Below, piece after piece: positions 1 to 8,100 of a DNA stretch of 11,928 nucleotides. The stretch is from Butyrivibrio sp. CAG:318. Its GTDB lineage: Bacteria; Bacillota; Clostridia; Lachnospirales; Lachnospiraceae. Made by a program: the position numbers and the translations under genes. Numbering within the stretch: position 1 is the first letter of the stretch; every line of letters begins with the position of its first letter. The DNA is taken from contig FR889219.1 of NCBI GenBank assembly GCA_000431815.1, forward strand, positions 69,036 to 80,963, given 5' to 3'. A model generated the notes under the pieces. The model saw only the letters and a list, made by a program, of their open reading frames with translations, ran no database searches and was not told where the DNA came from.

Positions 1-1
1 G

Positions 2-70
2 AACAGGAATGCCGCAGAGAAAGTATATGAATTTTTTCATACAAAAAATAACAACCTGAAAGGGGAATGA
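2..70 (+). CDS. uvrC: UvrC C-terminal tail (partial, 5' end outside window)
   Basis: An open frame enters from the left edge and ends at TGA 68-70. It encodes about 22 residues, including the stretch NAAEKVYEFFH. That resembles the last helix of the helix-hairpin-helix domain at the C terminus of UvrC, the excinuclease ABC subunit that makes the dual incisions in nucleotide excision repair. uvrC directly upstream of hprK is also a familiar arrangement in Clostridia, which supports the call. Only the tail is visible, so the catalytic GIY-YIG and RNase H-like domains cannot be checked. The stop lies 2 bases before the chosen hprK start, so the two genes are probably co-transcribed and translationally coupled. 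Confidence 0.65.
   Translation, partial: NRNAAEKVYEFFHTKNNNLKGE
59..65 (+). promoter_or_regulatory. Ribosome binding site deciding the hprK start
   Basis: AAAGGGG lies at 59-65, inside the last codons of uvrC. It is only 1 nt from ATG 67 but 7 nt from ATG 73. The normal Shine-Dalgarno spacing therefore favours ATG 73, which removes two residues from the longest frame. Confidence 0.55.
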
Positions 71-72
71 TT

Positions 73-1002
73 ATGCCGGAAGAATTGAAAATTGACAAGA
101 TTATTGAGAAAATGGAGCTTAAACTTCTCACACCGGATATTGAGACCGGAGACAAGGTAGTAACAGTGCCTGATATTAACAGGCCTGCATTGCAGCTGAC
201 AGGTTTCTTTGACCATTTTGACAGCGAACGTGTCCAGGTAATCGGACATGTGGAGGCTGCGTATATGGAGACGCTTGACGAGGAGACCCGTAAAGACAGG
301 TACGAACAGCTTATGTCATATAATATACCGTGTATAGTGTTCTGCCGTAGCATGATGCCGGATGCGCAGATGATCGAGGCCGCGAGAGAATATCAGATAC
401 CGCTTCTGCAGACCGATAAAGCCACATCTTCTTTTGAAGCTGAGATAATCAGATGGATGAAGGTTATGCTGGCACCGACGATATCAATTCACGGAGTTCT
501 CGTCGATGTGTACGGCGAAGGCGTGCTTATTACGGGCGAAAGCGGAATAGGTAAGAGTGAAGCGGCGCTTGAACTTATAAAAAGAGGACACCGTCTTGTA
601 ACGGATGACGTAGTTCAAATCAGCAAGGTCAGTGATGAGACACTTATCGGAACTGCCCCTGAAATTACAAGACATTTTATAGAACTTCGAGGAATAGGTA
701 TTATAGATGTCAAGACACTTTTCGGTGTTGAAAGTGTTAAAGAGACACAGGGAATAGATATGGTTATCCACCTTGAGGACTGGGACAAAGATAAAGAATA
801 TGACAGATTCGGACTTGAGGAAGAATATACCGAAATTCTTGGCAATAAAGTCGTATGTCATAATCTCCCGGTAAGACCGGGACGTAACCTCGCCGTTATA
901 GTAGAGTCGGCAGCTGTCAACTGGAGACAGAAAAAGATGGGTTACAACGCGGCAAGAGAACTTTATAACAGGGTTCAGAATAATATTAATCATAAATTCT
1001 AA
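73..1002 (+). CDS. hprK: HPr kinase/phosphorylase
   Basis: Bifunctional enzyme that phosphorylates Ser46 of HPr or Crh with ATP (or PPi) and removes the phosphate by phosphorolysis. It is the sensor of Gram-positive carbon catabolite repression, stimulated by fructose-1,6-bisphosphate and acting in the cytosol. With the ATG 73 start it has 309 residues, the usual family length. Residues 1 to about 130 are the less conserved N-terminal domain. The kinase core follows, with His140 in SIHGVLVD, the Walker A loop GESGIGKSE at 155-163, paired acidic residues Asp178-Asp179, the family signature ELRGIGIIDVKTLFG around 204-218, and the C-terminal PVRPGRN loop near 266-272. All key residues look intact. 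ATG 67 overlaps the uvrC stop and is the alternative start. The stop codon touches the glk ribosome binding site. Its likely substrate, a Crh-like protein, is encoded at 4835-5092. Confidence 0.96.
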   Translation: MPEELKIDKIIEKMELKLLTPDIETGDKVVTVPDINRPALQLTGFFDHFDSERVQVIGHVEAAYMETLDEETRKDRYEQLMSYNIPCIVFCRSMMPDAQMIEAAREYQIPLLQTDKATSSFEAEIIRWMKVMLAPTISIHGVLVDVYGEGVLITGESGIGKSEAALELIKRGHRLVTDDVVQISKVSDETLIGTAPEITRHFIELRGIGIIDVKTLFGVESVKETQGIDMVIHLEDWDKDKEYDRFGLEEEYTEILGNKVVCHNLPVRPGRNLAVIVESAAVNWRQKKMGYNAARELYNRVQNNINHKF

Positions 1003-1016
1003 GGAGACAGACAAGA

Positions 1017-1958
1017 ATGGGAAAATTATGTTTTGGTGTTGATCTTGGCGGAACTACCGTCAAAATGGGTATTTTTACGGTGGAAGGTTCACTTCTCGAA
1101 GATTGGGAGATTCCAACCCGCAAGGAGGACAAGGGAGCATATATATTAGATGATATAGCAGCTTCCATTAATAAGAAAGTCAGTGATGAAAATATCAATC
1201 CTGAAGATGTGGTTGGTGTGGGAATCGGCGTTCCGGGACCTGTTACCCCATCGGGAATCGTTAAAGGCTGTGTCAATATCGGCTGGGGAGATACCCCTGT
1301 TGAAGAGACGCTTAAGGATAAGACCGGATTTATCGTTAAAGCCGGTAATGATGCGAATGTAGCGGCTCTCGGAGAATTATGGCAGGGCGGCGGTAAGGGC
1401 AACAACAGCCTCGTTATGGTAACACTCGGAACCGGTGTCGGCGGCGGAATCGTGCTCGACGGTAAGATTGTAAAGGGAACACACGGAGCAGCCGGAGAAA
1501 TAGGACATATGTCAGTTGTATATGATGAGACAGCAACCTGCAACTGCGGCAAAAAAGGATGTCTTGAGCAGGTCGCATCGGCAACCGGAATTGTCAAGGA
1601 AGCAAAGAAATTCCTTGCAGCCGATGACACTCCTTCAACATTGAGAAACATTGATGGATTTACAGCCAAGGATGTATTTGATGAGGCCAAAAAAGGTGAT
1701 GAGATTTCACTTAAGACAGTTAACAGGCTTGGAGAATATCTTGGAATAGCACTCGGACATATCGCATGTGTCATTGATCCGGATGTATTTATAATCGGCG
1801 GAGGAGTATCCAAAGCAGGCGACTTCCTTATTGACACGATTGAGAAATATTATGTTGAGAAAACATATCATCAGTGCAGGAAGACACCTATCAAGTTAGC
1901 GACACTCGGAAACAGTGCGGGAATTTATGGAGCAGCAAAGCTTGTAATTTCCGAGTAA
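1017..1958 (+). CDS. glk: ROK-family glucokinase
   Basis: Cytosolic enzyme that phosphorylates glucose to glucose-6-phosphate with ATP, feeding sugar that enters without PTS phosphorylation (or is released from oligosaccharides) into glycolysis. The 313 residues match the Bacillus GlcK type. Visible motifs are the N-terminal phosphate-binding DLGGTTVK (9-16), GVGIGVPGP, the catalytic aspartate Asp112 in GNDAN, GTGVGGG around 138-144, and the ROK zinc site made by His164 with Cys175, Cys177 and Cys182 in CNCGKKGCLE. IGGGVSKAG near 260-268 is the C-terminal nucleotide-site motif. The AAGGAG ribosome binding site at 1001-1006 overlaps the hprK stop, so this is an operon gene. Family members differ in sugar preference (glucose, N-acetylglucosamine, mannose), so glucose is inferred from the best-known close relatives and the context. 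Confidence 0.9.
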   Translation: MGKLCFGVDLGGTTVKMGIFTVEGSLLEDWEIPTRKEDKGAYILDDIAASINKKVSDENINPEDVVGVGIGVPGPVTPSGIVKGCVNIGWGDTPVEETLKDKTGFIVKAGNDANVAALGELWQGGGKGNNSLVMVTLGTGVGGGIVLDGKIVKGTHGAAGEIGHMSVVYDETATCNCGKKGCLEQVASATGIVKEAKKFLAADDTPSTLRNIDGFTAKDVFDEAKKGDEISLKTVNRLGEYLGIALGHIACVIDPDVFIIGGGVSKAGDFLIDTIEKYYVEKTYHQCRKTPIKLATLGNSAGIYGAAKLVISE

Positions 1959-1970
1959 TGCGAGGTATGT

Positions 1971-2876
1971 ATGGATTTTTTGGCTGATATACAGGCAATT
2001 ACAGGTAAGAATAATGCCGTGGCAGATGAGCCGATGGCAAAACATACAACATTCAGGGTCGGCGGAGCGGCAAAATATGCCGCTTTCGTCTCAACCGCAT
2101 CCGAAATAGAATCACTTATTAAATTGTGCAACGATAATAATGTACAATATTACATCGTTGGCAACGGAAGCAATGTCCTTATATCCGACAAGGGATATGA
2201 CGGCCTGATGATCATAATCGGTCGTAATATGTCGGAGATATCTGTGGAAGGTGAAACAATCAGGGCAGGAGCCGGAGCCCTTCTCTCTGCAATCGGAAGC
2301 AAGGCACTGAATGCCGGACTTGCAGGATTTGAATTTGCATGTGGAATACCCGGAACTCTCGGAGGAGCATGTTTTATGAATGCAGGTGCATACGGCGGAG
2401 AGATGAAAGATATTCTGGTAAGTGTCGATGCGGTTACACCGGATGGAACGGTCAGGACCTTTAATGTGGAAGAACTTGGTCTGGGATACAGAACAAGCAT
2501 ATTCACAAAGGGCGGATATGTAATCGTGGGCGCGTTGATGAGACTTCACCGCGGCAGCTATGATGATATCAAAGCCTGCATGGATGAACTTGCTTATAAG
2601 AGAAGGCTTAAACAGCCGCTCGAATACCCAAGTGCCGGAAGTACATTTAAACGTCCGGAGGGAATGTTTGCGGGACAGCTTATCGAAGAAAGCGGTCTTA
2701 AAGGACGCGGTGTCGGTGATGCATGTGTATCCGATAAACATGCCGGTTTTGTAATAAATAAAGGTAAGGCATCTGCAAAAGATATATATGATACGATACA
2801 GCTTGTCATATCCGAGGTTAAGAAACAAAAAGGTGTAATTCTGGAACCGGAAGTAAGGATAATCGGTGAATTTTAG
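1971..2876 (+). CDS. murB: UDP-N-acetylenolpyruvoylglucosamine reductase (MurB)
   Basis: FAD enzyme of the cytoplasmic stage of peptidoglycan synthesis. It reduces UDP-GlcNAc-enolpyruvate with NADPH to UDP-N-acetylmuramic acid. At 301 residues it matches the shorter Gram-positive type II form. Motifs visible are the FAD-binding GNGSNVL at 64-70, IPGTLGG followed by NAGAYGGE near 126-144, an arginine in GYRTS (Arg174), the catalytic serine Ser224 in SAGSTFKRP, SDKHAGFVIN, and the C-terminal LEPEVRIIG carrying the conserved glutamate. A GAGG site at 1962-1965 precedes ATG 1971. The gap from glk is only 12 nt, so co-transcription is likely. About 77 nt separate the stop from rapZ, the longest gap in this first gene group. 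Confidence 0.96.
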   Translation: MDFLADIQAITGKNNAVADEPMAKHTTFRVGGAAKYAAFVSTASEIESLIKLCNDNNVQYYIVGNGSNVLISDKGYDGLMIIIGRNMSEISVEGETIRAGAGALLSAIGSKALNAGLAGFEFACGIPGTLGGACFMNAGAYGGEMKDILVSVDAVTPDGTVRTFNVEELGLGYRTSIFTKGGYVIVGALMRLHRGSYDDIKACMDELAYKRRLKQPLEYPSAGSTFKRPEGMFAGQLIEESGLKGRGVGDACVSDKHAGFVINKGKASAKDIYDTIQLVISEVKKQKGVILEPEVRIIGEF

Positions 2877-2885
2877 CAGATTTGC

Positions 2886-2915
2886 TTGACGTAAACCGGA
2901 ATGTGTAGTAATAAT
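2886..2915 (+). promoter_or_regulatory. Possible internal sigma-A promoter upstream of rapZ
   Basis: TTGACG at 2886-2891 (5 of 6 consensus) is followed after 18 nt by AATAAT at 2910-2915 (5 of 6, but lacking the important first T). It sits in the murB-rapZ gap and would start transcripts near 2922, about 32 nt before the rapZ ATG. It may give rapZ, whiA and crh a separate expression level. Confidence 0.35.
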
Positions 2916-2935
2916 AGATTTTGAACCGGGACGAT

Positions 2936-2943
2936 GGGAAAGG
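2936..2943 (+). promoter_or_regulatory. Ribosome binding site deciding the rapZ start
   Basis: GGGAAAGG at 2936-2943 lies 10 nt before ATG 2954 and downstream of the TTG at 2921. This argues for the internal ATG rather than the longest open frame. Confidence 0.5.
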
Positions 2944-2953
2944 CAGTAAGTCG

Positions 2954-3844
2954 ATGAGAATTGTTTTTGTAACCGGCATGTCCGGTGCGGGTAAAAGGAC
3001 GGCACTCAAGGTTTTTGAGGATGCCGGATATTATTGTGTTGATAACCTTCCGGTGGCATTAGTCATGAAGTTTGTCGAACTTGCAGCATCAAGTTCGGGA
3101 CAGAAGAAGGATGGCAAGGCTATAGACAATATAGCGATGGGCGTTGATGTCAGAAGCGGTGAGACTTTTGTGGGTCTTGAGGCCGTGCTTGATAATATGA
3201 CAGCCATGAATTATAATTACGAGATACTCTTTCTTGAGGCTGAGGATGAGACACTTGTAAAGCGTTATAAGGAGACCAGACGTAATCATCCGCTTGCCGG
3301 AGATAACAGGATTATGGAAGGAATTGCGCGGGAACGCGAGGAAATTTCATTCCTTAAGAAACGCGCTGATTATATTATAGATACTACAACACTGCTTACC
3401 AGGGAACTTAAGCAGGAGATTGAGAAAATATTTGTGGATGACGAGAACTTCAATAATCTTGTTGTAACCATTCTCTCATTCGGATTTAAATACGGAATAC
3501 CGGAAGACGCAGATCTTGTATTTGACGTACGTTTTCTGCCGAATCCATATTATATAGATGAACTTAAGCCGCTTACCGGAAATGACGCACCTATTAAGGA
3601 ATTTGTCATGAAATGGCCGCAGTCGGGAATTTTTCTGGACAAGCTTACGGATATGATTGAATTTCTGATACCGAATTACATAATCGAAGGTAAGAACAGA
3701 CTGGTAATCGCAATCGGATGTACCGGAGGTAAACACCGTTCGGTTACATTGGCCAATGAATTGTATGCCAGACTTTCCGGCAATGATTATGGTCTTAAGA
3801 TAGAGCACAGGGACATAGACCTTGATGCCAGAAATAGGAAATAG
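2954..3844 (+). CDS. rapZ: RapZ/YvcJ family nucleotide-binding protein
   Basis: In Bacillus the homologue YvcJ binds and hydrolyses nucleotides and influences competence. In E. coli RapZ senses glucosamine-6-phosphate and adapts small RNAs to RNase E. The role in this lineage is not settled. From ATG 2954 the protein has 296 residues, the usual length. The N-terminal P-loop domain carries GMSGAGKRT at 8-16, and the conserved RRNHPL segment follows mid-domain. The C-terminal domain has the family signature GCTGGKHRSV and then HRDID. The P-loop is odd: Arg15 replaces the Ser/Thr that should follow the Walker A lysine. The longest frame starts at TTG 2921, but its 11 extra residues look non-coding. 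whiA begins 11 nt downstream. The usual Bacillus neighbour yvcK is missing between rapZ and whiA. Confidence 0.93.
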   Translation: MRIVFVTGMSGAGKRTALKVFEDAGYYCVDNLPVALVMKFVELAASSSGQKKDGKAIDNIAMGVDVRSGETFVGLEAVLDNMTAMNYNYEILFLEAEDETLVKRYKETRRNHPLAGDNRIMEGIAREREEISFLKKRADYIIDTTTLLTRELKQEIEKIFVDDENFNNLVVTILSFGFKYGIPEDADLVFDVRFLPNPYYIDELKPLTGNDAPIKEFVMKWPQSGIFLDKLTDMIEFLIPNYIIEGKNRLVIAIGCTGGKHRSVTLANELYARLSGNDYGLKIEHRDIDLDARNRK

Positions 3845-3855
3845 GCGGTAGTTAT

Positions 3856-4806
3856 ATGTCTTTTTCACTTAAAGTTAAAGAAGAACTCGCATCCGTGCTT
3901 CCGCCGGCAAGACATTGCAGACTGGCGGAACTCGCCGCGATAATAAGCGCCGGCGGTCATATATATACTACAGATGATGGACGGCATTATATCAGATTTC
4001 ATTCTGAAACACCTTATGCGGTGTCCAAGTGCCAACATATAATATATAAGACATTTGAATATGAACCGGATGTATCAGTGAGGTATAATAAAGATACCGG
4101 AAACAGAACATATATAATGTCAGTGATGGATTCGGATATGGCAATCAAAATACTTCTTGCCACCAGGCTTATGGAACCGGACGGAAGCATTAACCGTGAC
4201 ATGTCACTTGTGAGTACGGTCGGCATAAGCAATATGTGCTGCAAGAGAGCTTTTCTGCGTGGCGCATTCCTGGCAGGAGGCTCAATAAGCGACCCTGAAA
4301 AATCATATCATTTTGAAATAGTTTCATACGGGGAAGCGAAAGCCGTGCAGATCATGGATGCCATGAAGATGTTTGAACTTGATGCGAGAATGATTGAAAG
4401 AAGACGATGCCATGTCGTATACCTGAAAGAAGGCGCGCAGATAGTGGACATCCTGAATGTCATGGGTGCACACCGTTCACTGATGGAACTTGAGAATGTG
4501 CGCGTTGTGAAGGAAGTCCGTAATTCGGTAAACCGTAAGGTCAACTGTGAGACTGCCAATTTAAGTAAAACGGTCAATGCGGCCGTTAAACAGATAGAAG
4601 ATATAGAATATATCCGTGAAAATGCCGGGCTTAACACACTTAGTGAAGGTCTGGAAGAAATAGCCGAACTCAGGGTAAAATATCCTGATACGCCGCTTGC
4701 ACAGCTCGGGCAGATGCTTTCCCCACCTGTGGGCAAGTCAGGAGTTAACCATAGATTGAGAAAAATAAGCCGGATAGCCGAAGAGCTTCGCGGCGAAAAA
4801 GGATGA
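3856..4806 (+). CDS. whiA: DNA-binding protein WhiA
   Basis: WhiA is a conserved Gram-positive DNA-binding protein. In Streptomyces it is a sporulation transcription factor. In Bacillus it affects cell division and chromosome segregation without clear classical regulator behaviour. The 316 residues show the expected order: the N-terminal segment beginning SFSLKVKEELASVLP, a degenerate LAGLIDADG homing-endonuclease-like fold across roughly residues 20-200 (including CCKRAFLRGAFLAGG), and a C-terminal helix-turn-helix domain at about 260-310 containing TPLAQLGQMLSPPVGKSGVN. The start is ATG 3856, preceded by AGGCGG at 3843-3848, which overlaps the rapZ stop. The gene lies in its conserved place after rapZ and before an HPr-family gene. 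Confidence 0.95.
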   Translation: MSFSLKVKEELASVLPPARHCRLAELAAIISAGGHIYTTDDGRHYIRFHSETPYAVSKCQHIIYKTFEYEPDVSVRYNKDTGNRTYIMSVMDSDMAIKILLATRLMEPDGSINRDMSLVSTVGISNMCCKRAFLRGAFLAGGSISDPEKSYHFEIVSYGEAKAVQIMDAMKMFELDARMIERRRCHVVYLKEGAQIVDILNVMGAHRSLMELENVRVVKEVRNSVNRKVNCETANLSKTVNAAVKQIEDIEYIRENAGLNTLSEGLEEIAELRVKYPDTPLAQLGQMLSPPVGKSGVNHRLRKISRIAEELRGEKG

Positions 4807-4834
4807 TTGTACAGCAATTAGCGGAGGAAGAATT

Positions 4835-5092
4835 ATGATTCAGAAAAAGATGACCATTAACATTTCAACGGGCCTTGAGGCCAGACCTGTAGCAGTATTC
4901 GTTCAGGTAGCAAGTCAGTTTGACAGTTCGATTTATGTAGAAGTCGGAACGAAGAAAGTCAATGCCAAGAGTATAATGGGAATGATGACACTCGGACTTG
5001 ATGTAGGCGAATCAGTTGTAGTCAGCGCTGACGGTGCCGATGAAGAAAAAGCGATTGCGGAAATCGAAAAATATCTTGCAGCAGGTAAATAA
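4835..5092 (+). CDS. Crh-like HPr paralogue with Glu at position 15
   Basis: Small cytosolic protein of the HPr fold, 85 residues, the usual length. HPr normally carries phosphate on His15 for the sugar phosphotransferase system and is phosphorylated at Ser46 by HprK for catabolite repression. Here the active-site segment reads GLEARPV, so residue 15 is Glu (codon GAG), while Arg17 is kept. The regulatory segment KSIMGMMTLG keeps Ser46, Ile47, Met48 and Met51, the residues used for HprK and CcpA contact. This pattern, no His15 but intact Ser46, is that of Bacillus Crh, which has Gln15. I infer a regulatory partner of HprK and CcpA, not a PTS phosphocarrier. Automated pipelines would probably call it ptsH or HPr family phosphocarrier protein. 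GGAGG at 4823-4827 supports ATG 4835. It follows whiA by 28 nt, which is the crh position in Bacillus. Confidence 0.9.
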   Translation: MIQKKMTINISTGLEARPVAVFVQVASQFDSSIYVEVGTKKVNAKSIMGMMTLGLDVGESVVVSADGADEEKAIAEIEKYLAAGK

Positions 5093-5106
5093 CTTATCTG
5101 AAAAGG

Positions 5107-5138
5107 ACAGCACTGCGGACGCGTAACCGCAGTGCTGT
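5107..5138 (+). terminator. Stable hairpin between crh and dnaE (attenuator or RNA processing element)
   Basis: A perfect 12-bp inverted repeat (5107-5118 and 5127-5138, left arm ACAGCACTGCGG) encloses an 8-nt loop. It lies 15 nt after the crh-like stop and 26 nt before the dnaE start. The following bases TACTGAATT are not a proper T-tract, so this is probably not a full intrinsic terminator. It may reduce read-through into dnaE or protect the 3' end of the upstream message. The element is certain as an inverted repeat, but its function is inferred. Confidence 0.5.
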
Positions 5139-5164
5139 TACTGAATTAAACCGGAGGAAATTCA

Positions 5165-8100
5165 ATGGCATTTACACATCTTCATGTGCATACTGAATAC
5201 AGTCTGCTTGACGGCTCAAGCAAAATAAATGAAATAACGGCGAGAGCCAAGGAACTCGGAATGGACAGCATAGCAATTACCGATCACGGAGTTATGTATG
5301 GTGTTATTGATTTCTACAGAGCGGCTAAGAATATAGGAATTAAGCCGATTCTCGGATGCGAGGTGTATGTTGCGCCAGGATCACGCTTCGACAAAGAGGC
5401 AGGGATGAGCGAGGACAGATACTATCATCTGGTACTGCTGGCCGAGAACAATACAGGATACGCTAATCTCATGAAAATAGTATCCAAAGGCTTTGTTGAT
5501 GGATTTTATTATAAACCCCGTGTGGACTATGAGGTGCTAAGCGAATATCACGAGGGAATTATATGCCTCAGCGCATGTCTGGCCGGAGAAGTCCAGAAAT
5601 ATCTTCAGAGAGGCCTTTATGAAGAGGCATGCAAGTCAGCACTGCACTATCAGGAGATATTCGGAAAAGGAAATTATTTCCTCGAATTACAGGATCACGG
5701 GATACCGGAACAGGGTTTTGTAAACCAGCAGCTCATAAGAATGAGTAAGGAACTCGGAATTGAACTCGTGGCAACCAATGATATACATTACACATATGCG
5801 GATGATGCAGCGGCGCATGATGTATTATTATGCATACAGACAGGGAAAAAAGTATCGGACACCGACAGAATGAGATATGAAGGCGGCCAGTATTACTGTA
5901 AATCCGAGGAAGAGATGCGTGCTCTTTTTCCATATGCGCCGCAGGCACTGGATAATACTCACAAAATAGCAGAGAGATGCAATGTAGAAATAGAATTCGG
6001 TGTAACGAAACTCCCGCACTATGAAGTTCCGGAAGGTTATGACTCGTGGACATATCTTAACCATCTGTGTGATGAAGGTCTTGTTAAGCGTTACGCAGAC
6101 AAGGCGGACGAACTCAGGGAAAGACTTGATTATGAGCTCGGTGTTATCAGGAAAATGGGCTATGTCGATTATTTCCTGATAGTCTGGGATTTTATAAATT
6201 ATGCTAAGAGAAACGGAATTGCCGTCGGCCCGGGACGAGGCTCGGCAGCAGGAGCCATTGTCTCATATGTCCTGGAAATAACGGATATCGATCCGATAAG
6301 ATATAATCTGCTTTTTGAACGTTTTCTTAATCCGGAACGTGTATCGATGCCTGATATTGACGTCGATTTCTGCTATGAGAGACGCCCGGAAGTGATTGAT
6401 TACGTAATGCGCAAATATGGCAAGGACAGAGTGGTACAGATAGTTACATTCGGTACACTTGCCGCAAAAGGTGTAATAAAAGATGTTGGAAGGGTTATGG
6501 ATATCCCATATTCCAAAACGGACTCCATATCTAAAATGATACCAAATGACATCGGAATGACGATTGACAAAGCACTTGAAGCCAATAATGAATTTAAGAC
6601 ACTTTATGAAAGTGATCCGGAAGTCAGGACACTTATCGATACATGTAAGAGACTTGAAGGTCTTCCGAGACATACGTCTATGCATGCTGCCGGAGTAGTT
6701 ATCGGCTCCAGACCGATTGATGAGTTCGTGCCTTTATCAAGGGCATCCGACGGTACGCTGGTTACACAGTTTACCATGACGACCATAGAAGAACTGGGCC
6801 TTCTTAAGATGGATTTTTTGGGCCTTAGGACACTTACGGTCATACAGAATGCAGAGAAATTAATACGGCGCAAAGTTAATGATTTTGATATCAGCAAAAT
6901 AGATTACAATGACAGAGGCGTACTTGACATGATAGGCCTCGGAAGAACGGAAGGCGTATTCCAGCTTGAAAGCGGCGGAATGAAGAATTTCATGAAGGAA
7001 CTCAAGCCTGACAGCTTAGAGGACATGATAGCCGGAATATCTCTTTACAGGCCGGGTCCGATGGATTTTATTCCCAAATACATCAAGGGTAAGAATAATC
7101 CGGATGCCATTACCTATGCATGCCCGCAGTTGGAGCATATCCTTGCACCGACGTATGGATGTATCGTGTATCAGGAGCAGGTTATGCAGATAGTCCGTGA
7201 TCTGGCGGGATATACACTGGGACGAAGTGACCTTGTCCGCCGTGCAATGTCCAAGAAAAAACAGTACGTTATGGAAAAAGAACGTCAGAATTTCATATAC
7301 GGCAATGAAGAGGAGAATGTTCCGGGATGTGTGGCCAACGGAATACCTGCGGAAACTGCATCTGCCATATATGATACAATGATGGATTTTGCCAAATATG
7401 CATTTAATAAATCACATGCCGCTTGCTATGCATATGTAGCCTTCCAGACGGCATATCTTAAGAAATATTATCCGGTGGAATTTATGGCAGCGCTTATGAC
7501 AAGCGTAATGGATAATGTAAGTAAAGTATCACAATATATATTCGCCAGCAGGCAGATGGGAATAGAAATTCTGTCACCTGACATTAATCTCGGCGAGGGT
7601 AATTTTACAGCCGGTGACAATGCGATACGTTACGGACTTTCGGCAATCAAAAGCCTCGGACGTCCTGTGATAGAGGCTGTGGTTGCAGAACGTCAGGCTC
7701 ACGGCATATATAGGGATCTGAGAGATTTTATCACAAGACTGTCCGGCCGGGAGGTTAACAAACGTACGATTGAAAGCCTTATTAAATCAGGTGCTTTTGA
7801 CAGTTTCGGGCTGAACCGGAGACAGATGATGCTAGTATATTCGGATGTCATGGAGCATGTTGCGCATGAACGCAAGGAATCCGTGTCGGGCCAGATGTCA
7901 CTGTTTGATATGTTTGAACCGGAGGATAAACCGGACGAAATAATTGTTCCTGATGTGCCGGAATACAGCCGTGATGAAGTCCTTGTGATGGAAAAAGAAG
8001 TTCTCGGTGTCTACATAAGCGGACATCCGCTTGACGAATATAAGGCACTCTGGGAGAAAAATATAACCAATATGTGCTCGGACTTTGAACGTGATGATGA

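Noticed and set aside
484..1014. Minus-strand open frame opposite hprK
   Set aside because: Fully covered by the conserved kinase core on the + strand. No family resemblance.
986..1837. Long open frame (283 codons) on the minus strand opposite glk
   Set aside because: The translation is a Pro/Ser/Thr-rich string typical of reverse-complemented Gly- and Asp-rich coding sequence, with no domain and no plausible ribosome binding site. The ROK gene explains this DNA.
2112..3005. Long open frame (297 codons) on the minus strand opposite murB and the rapZ start
   Set aside because: It lies opposite a clear murB gene, crosses gene borders, and its translation (rich in Cys, His, Ser and Tyr) resembles no protein family. 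It is a by-product of codon use on the other strand.
5093..5164. Riboswitch or small RNA gene in the crh-dnaE gap
   Set aside because: Only a single hairpin in 72 nt, with no promoter of its own and no recognisable aptamer.
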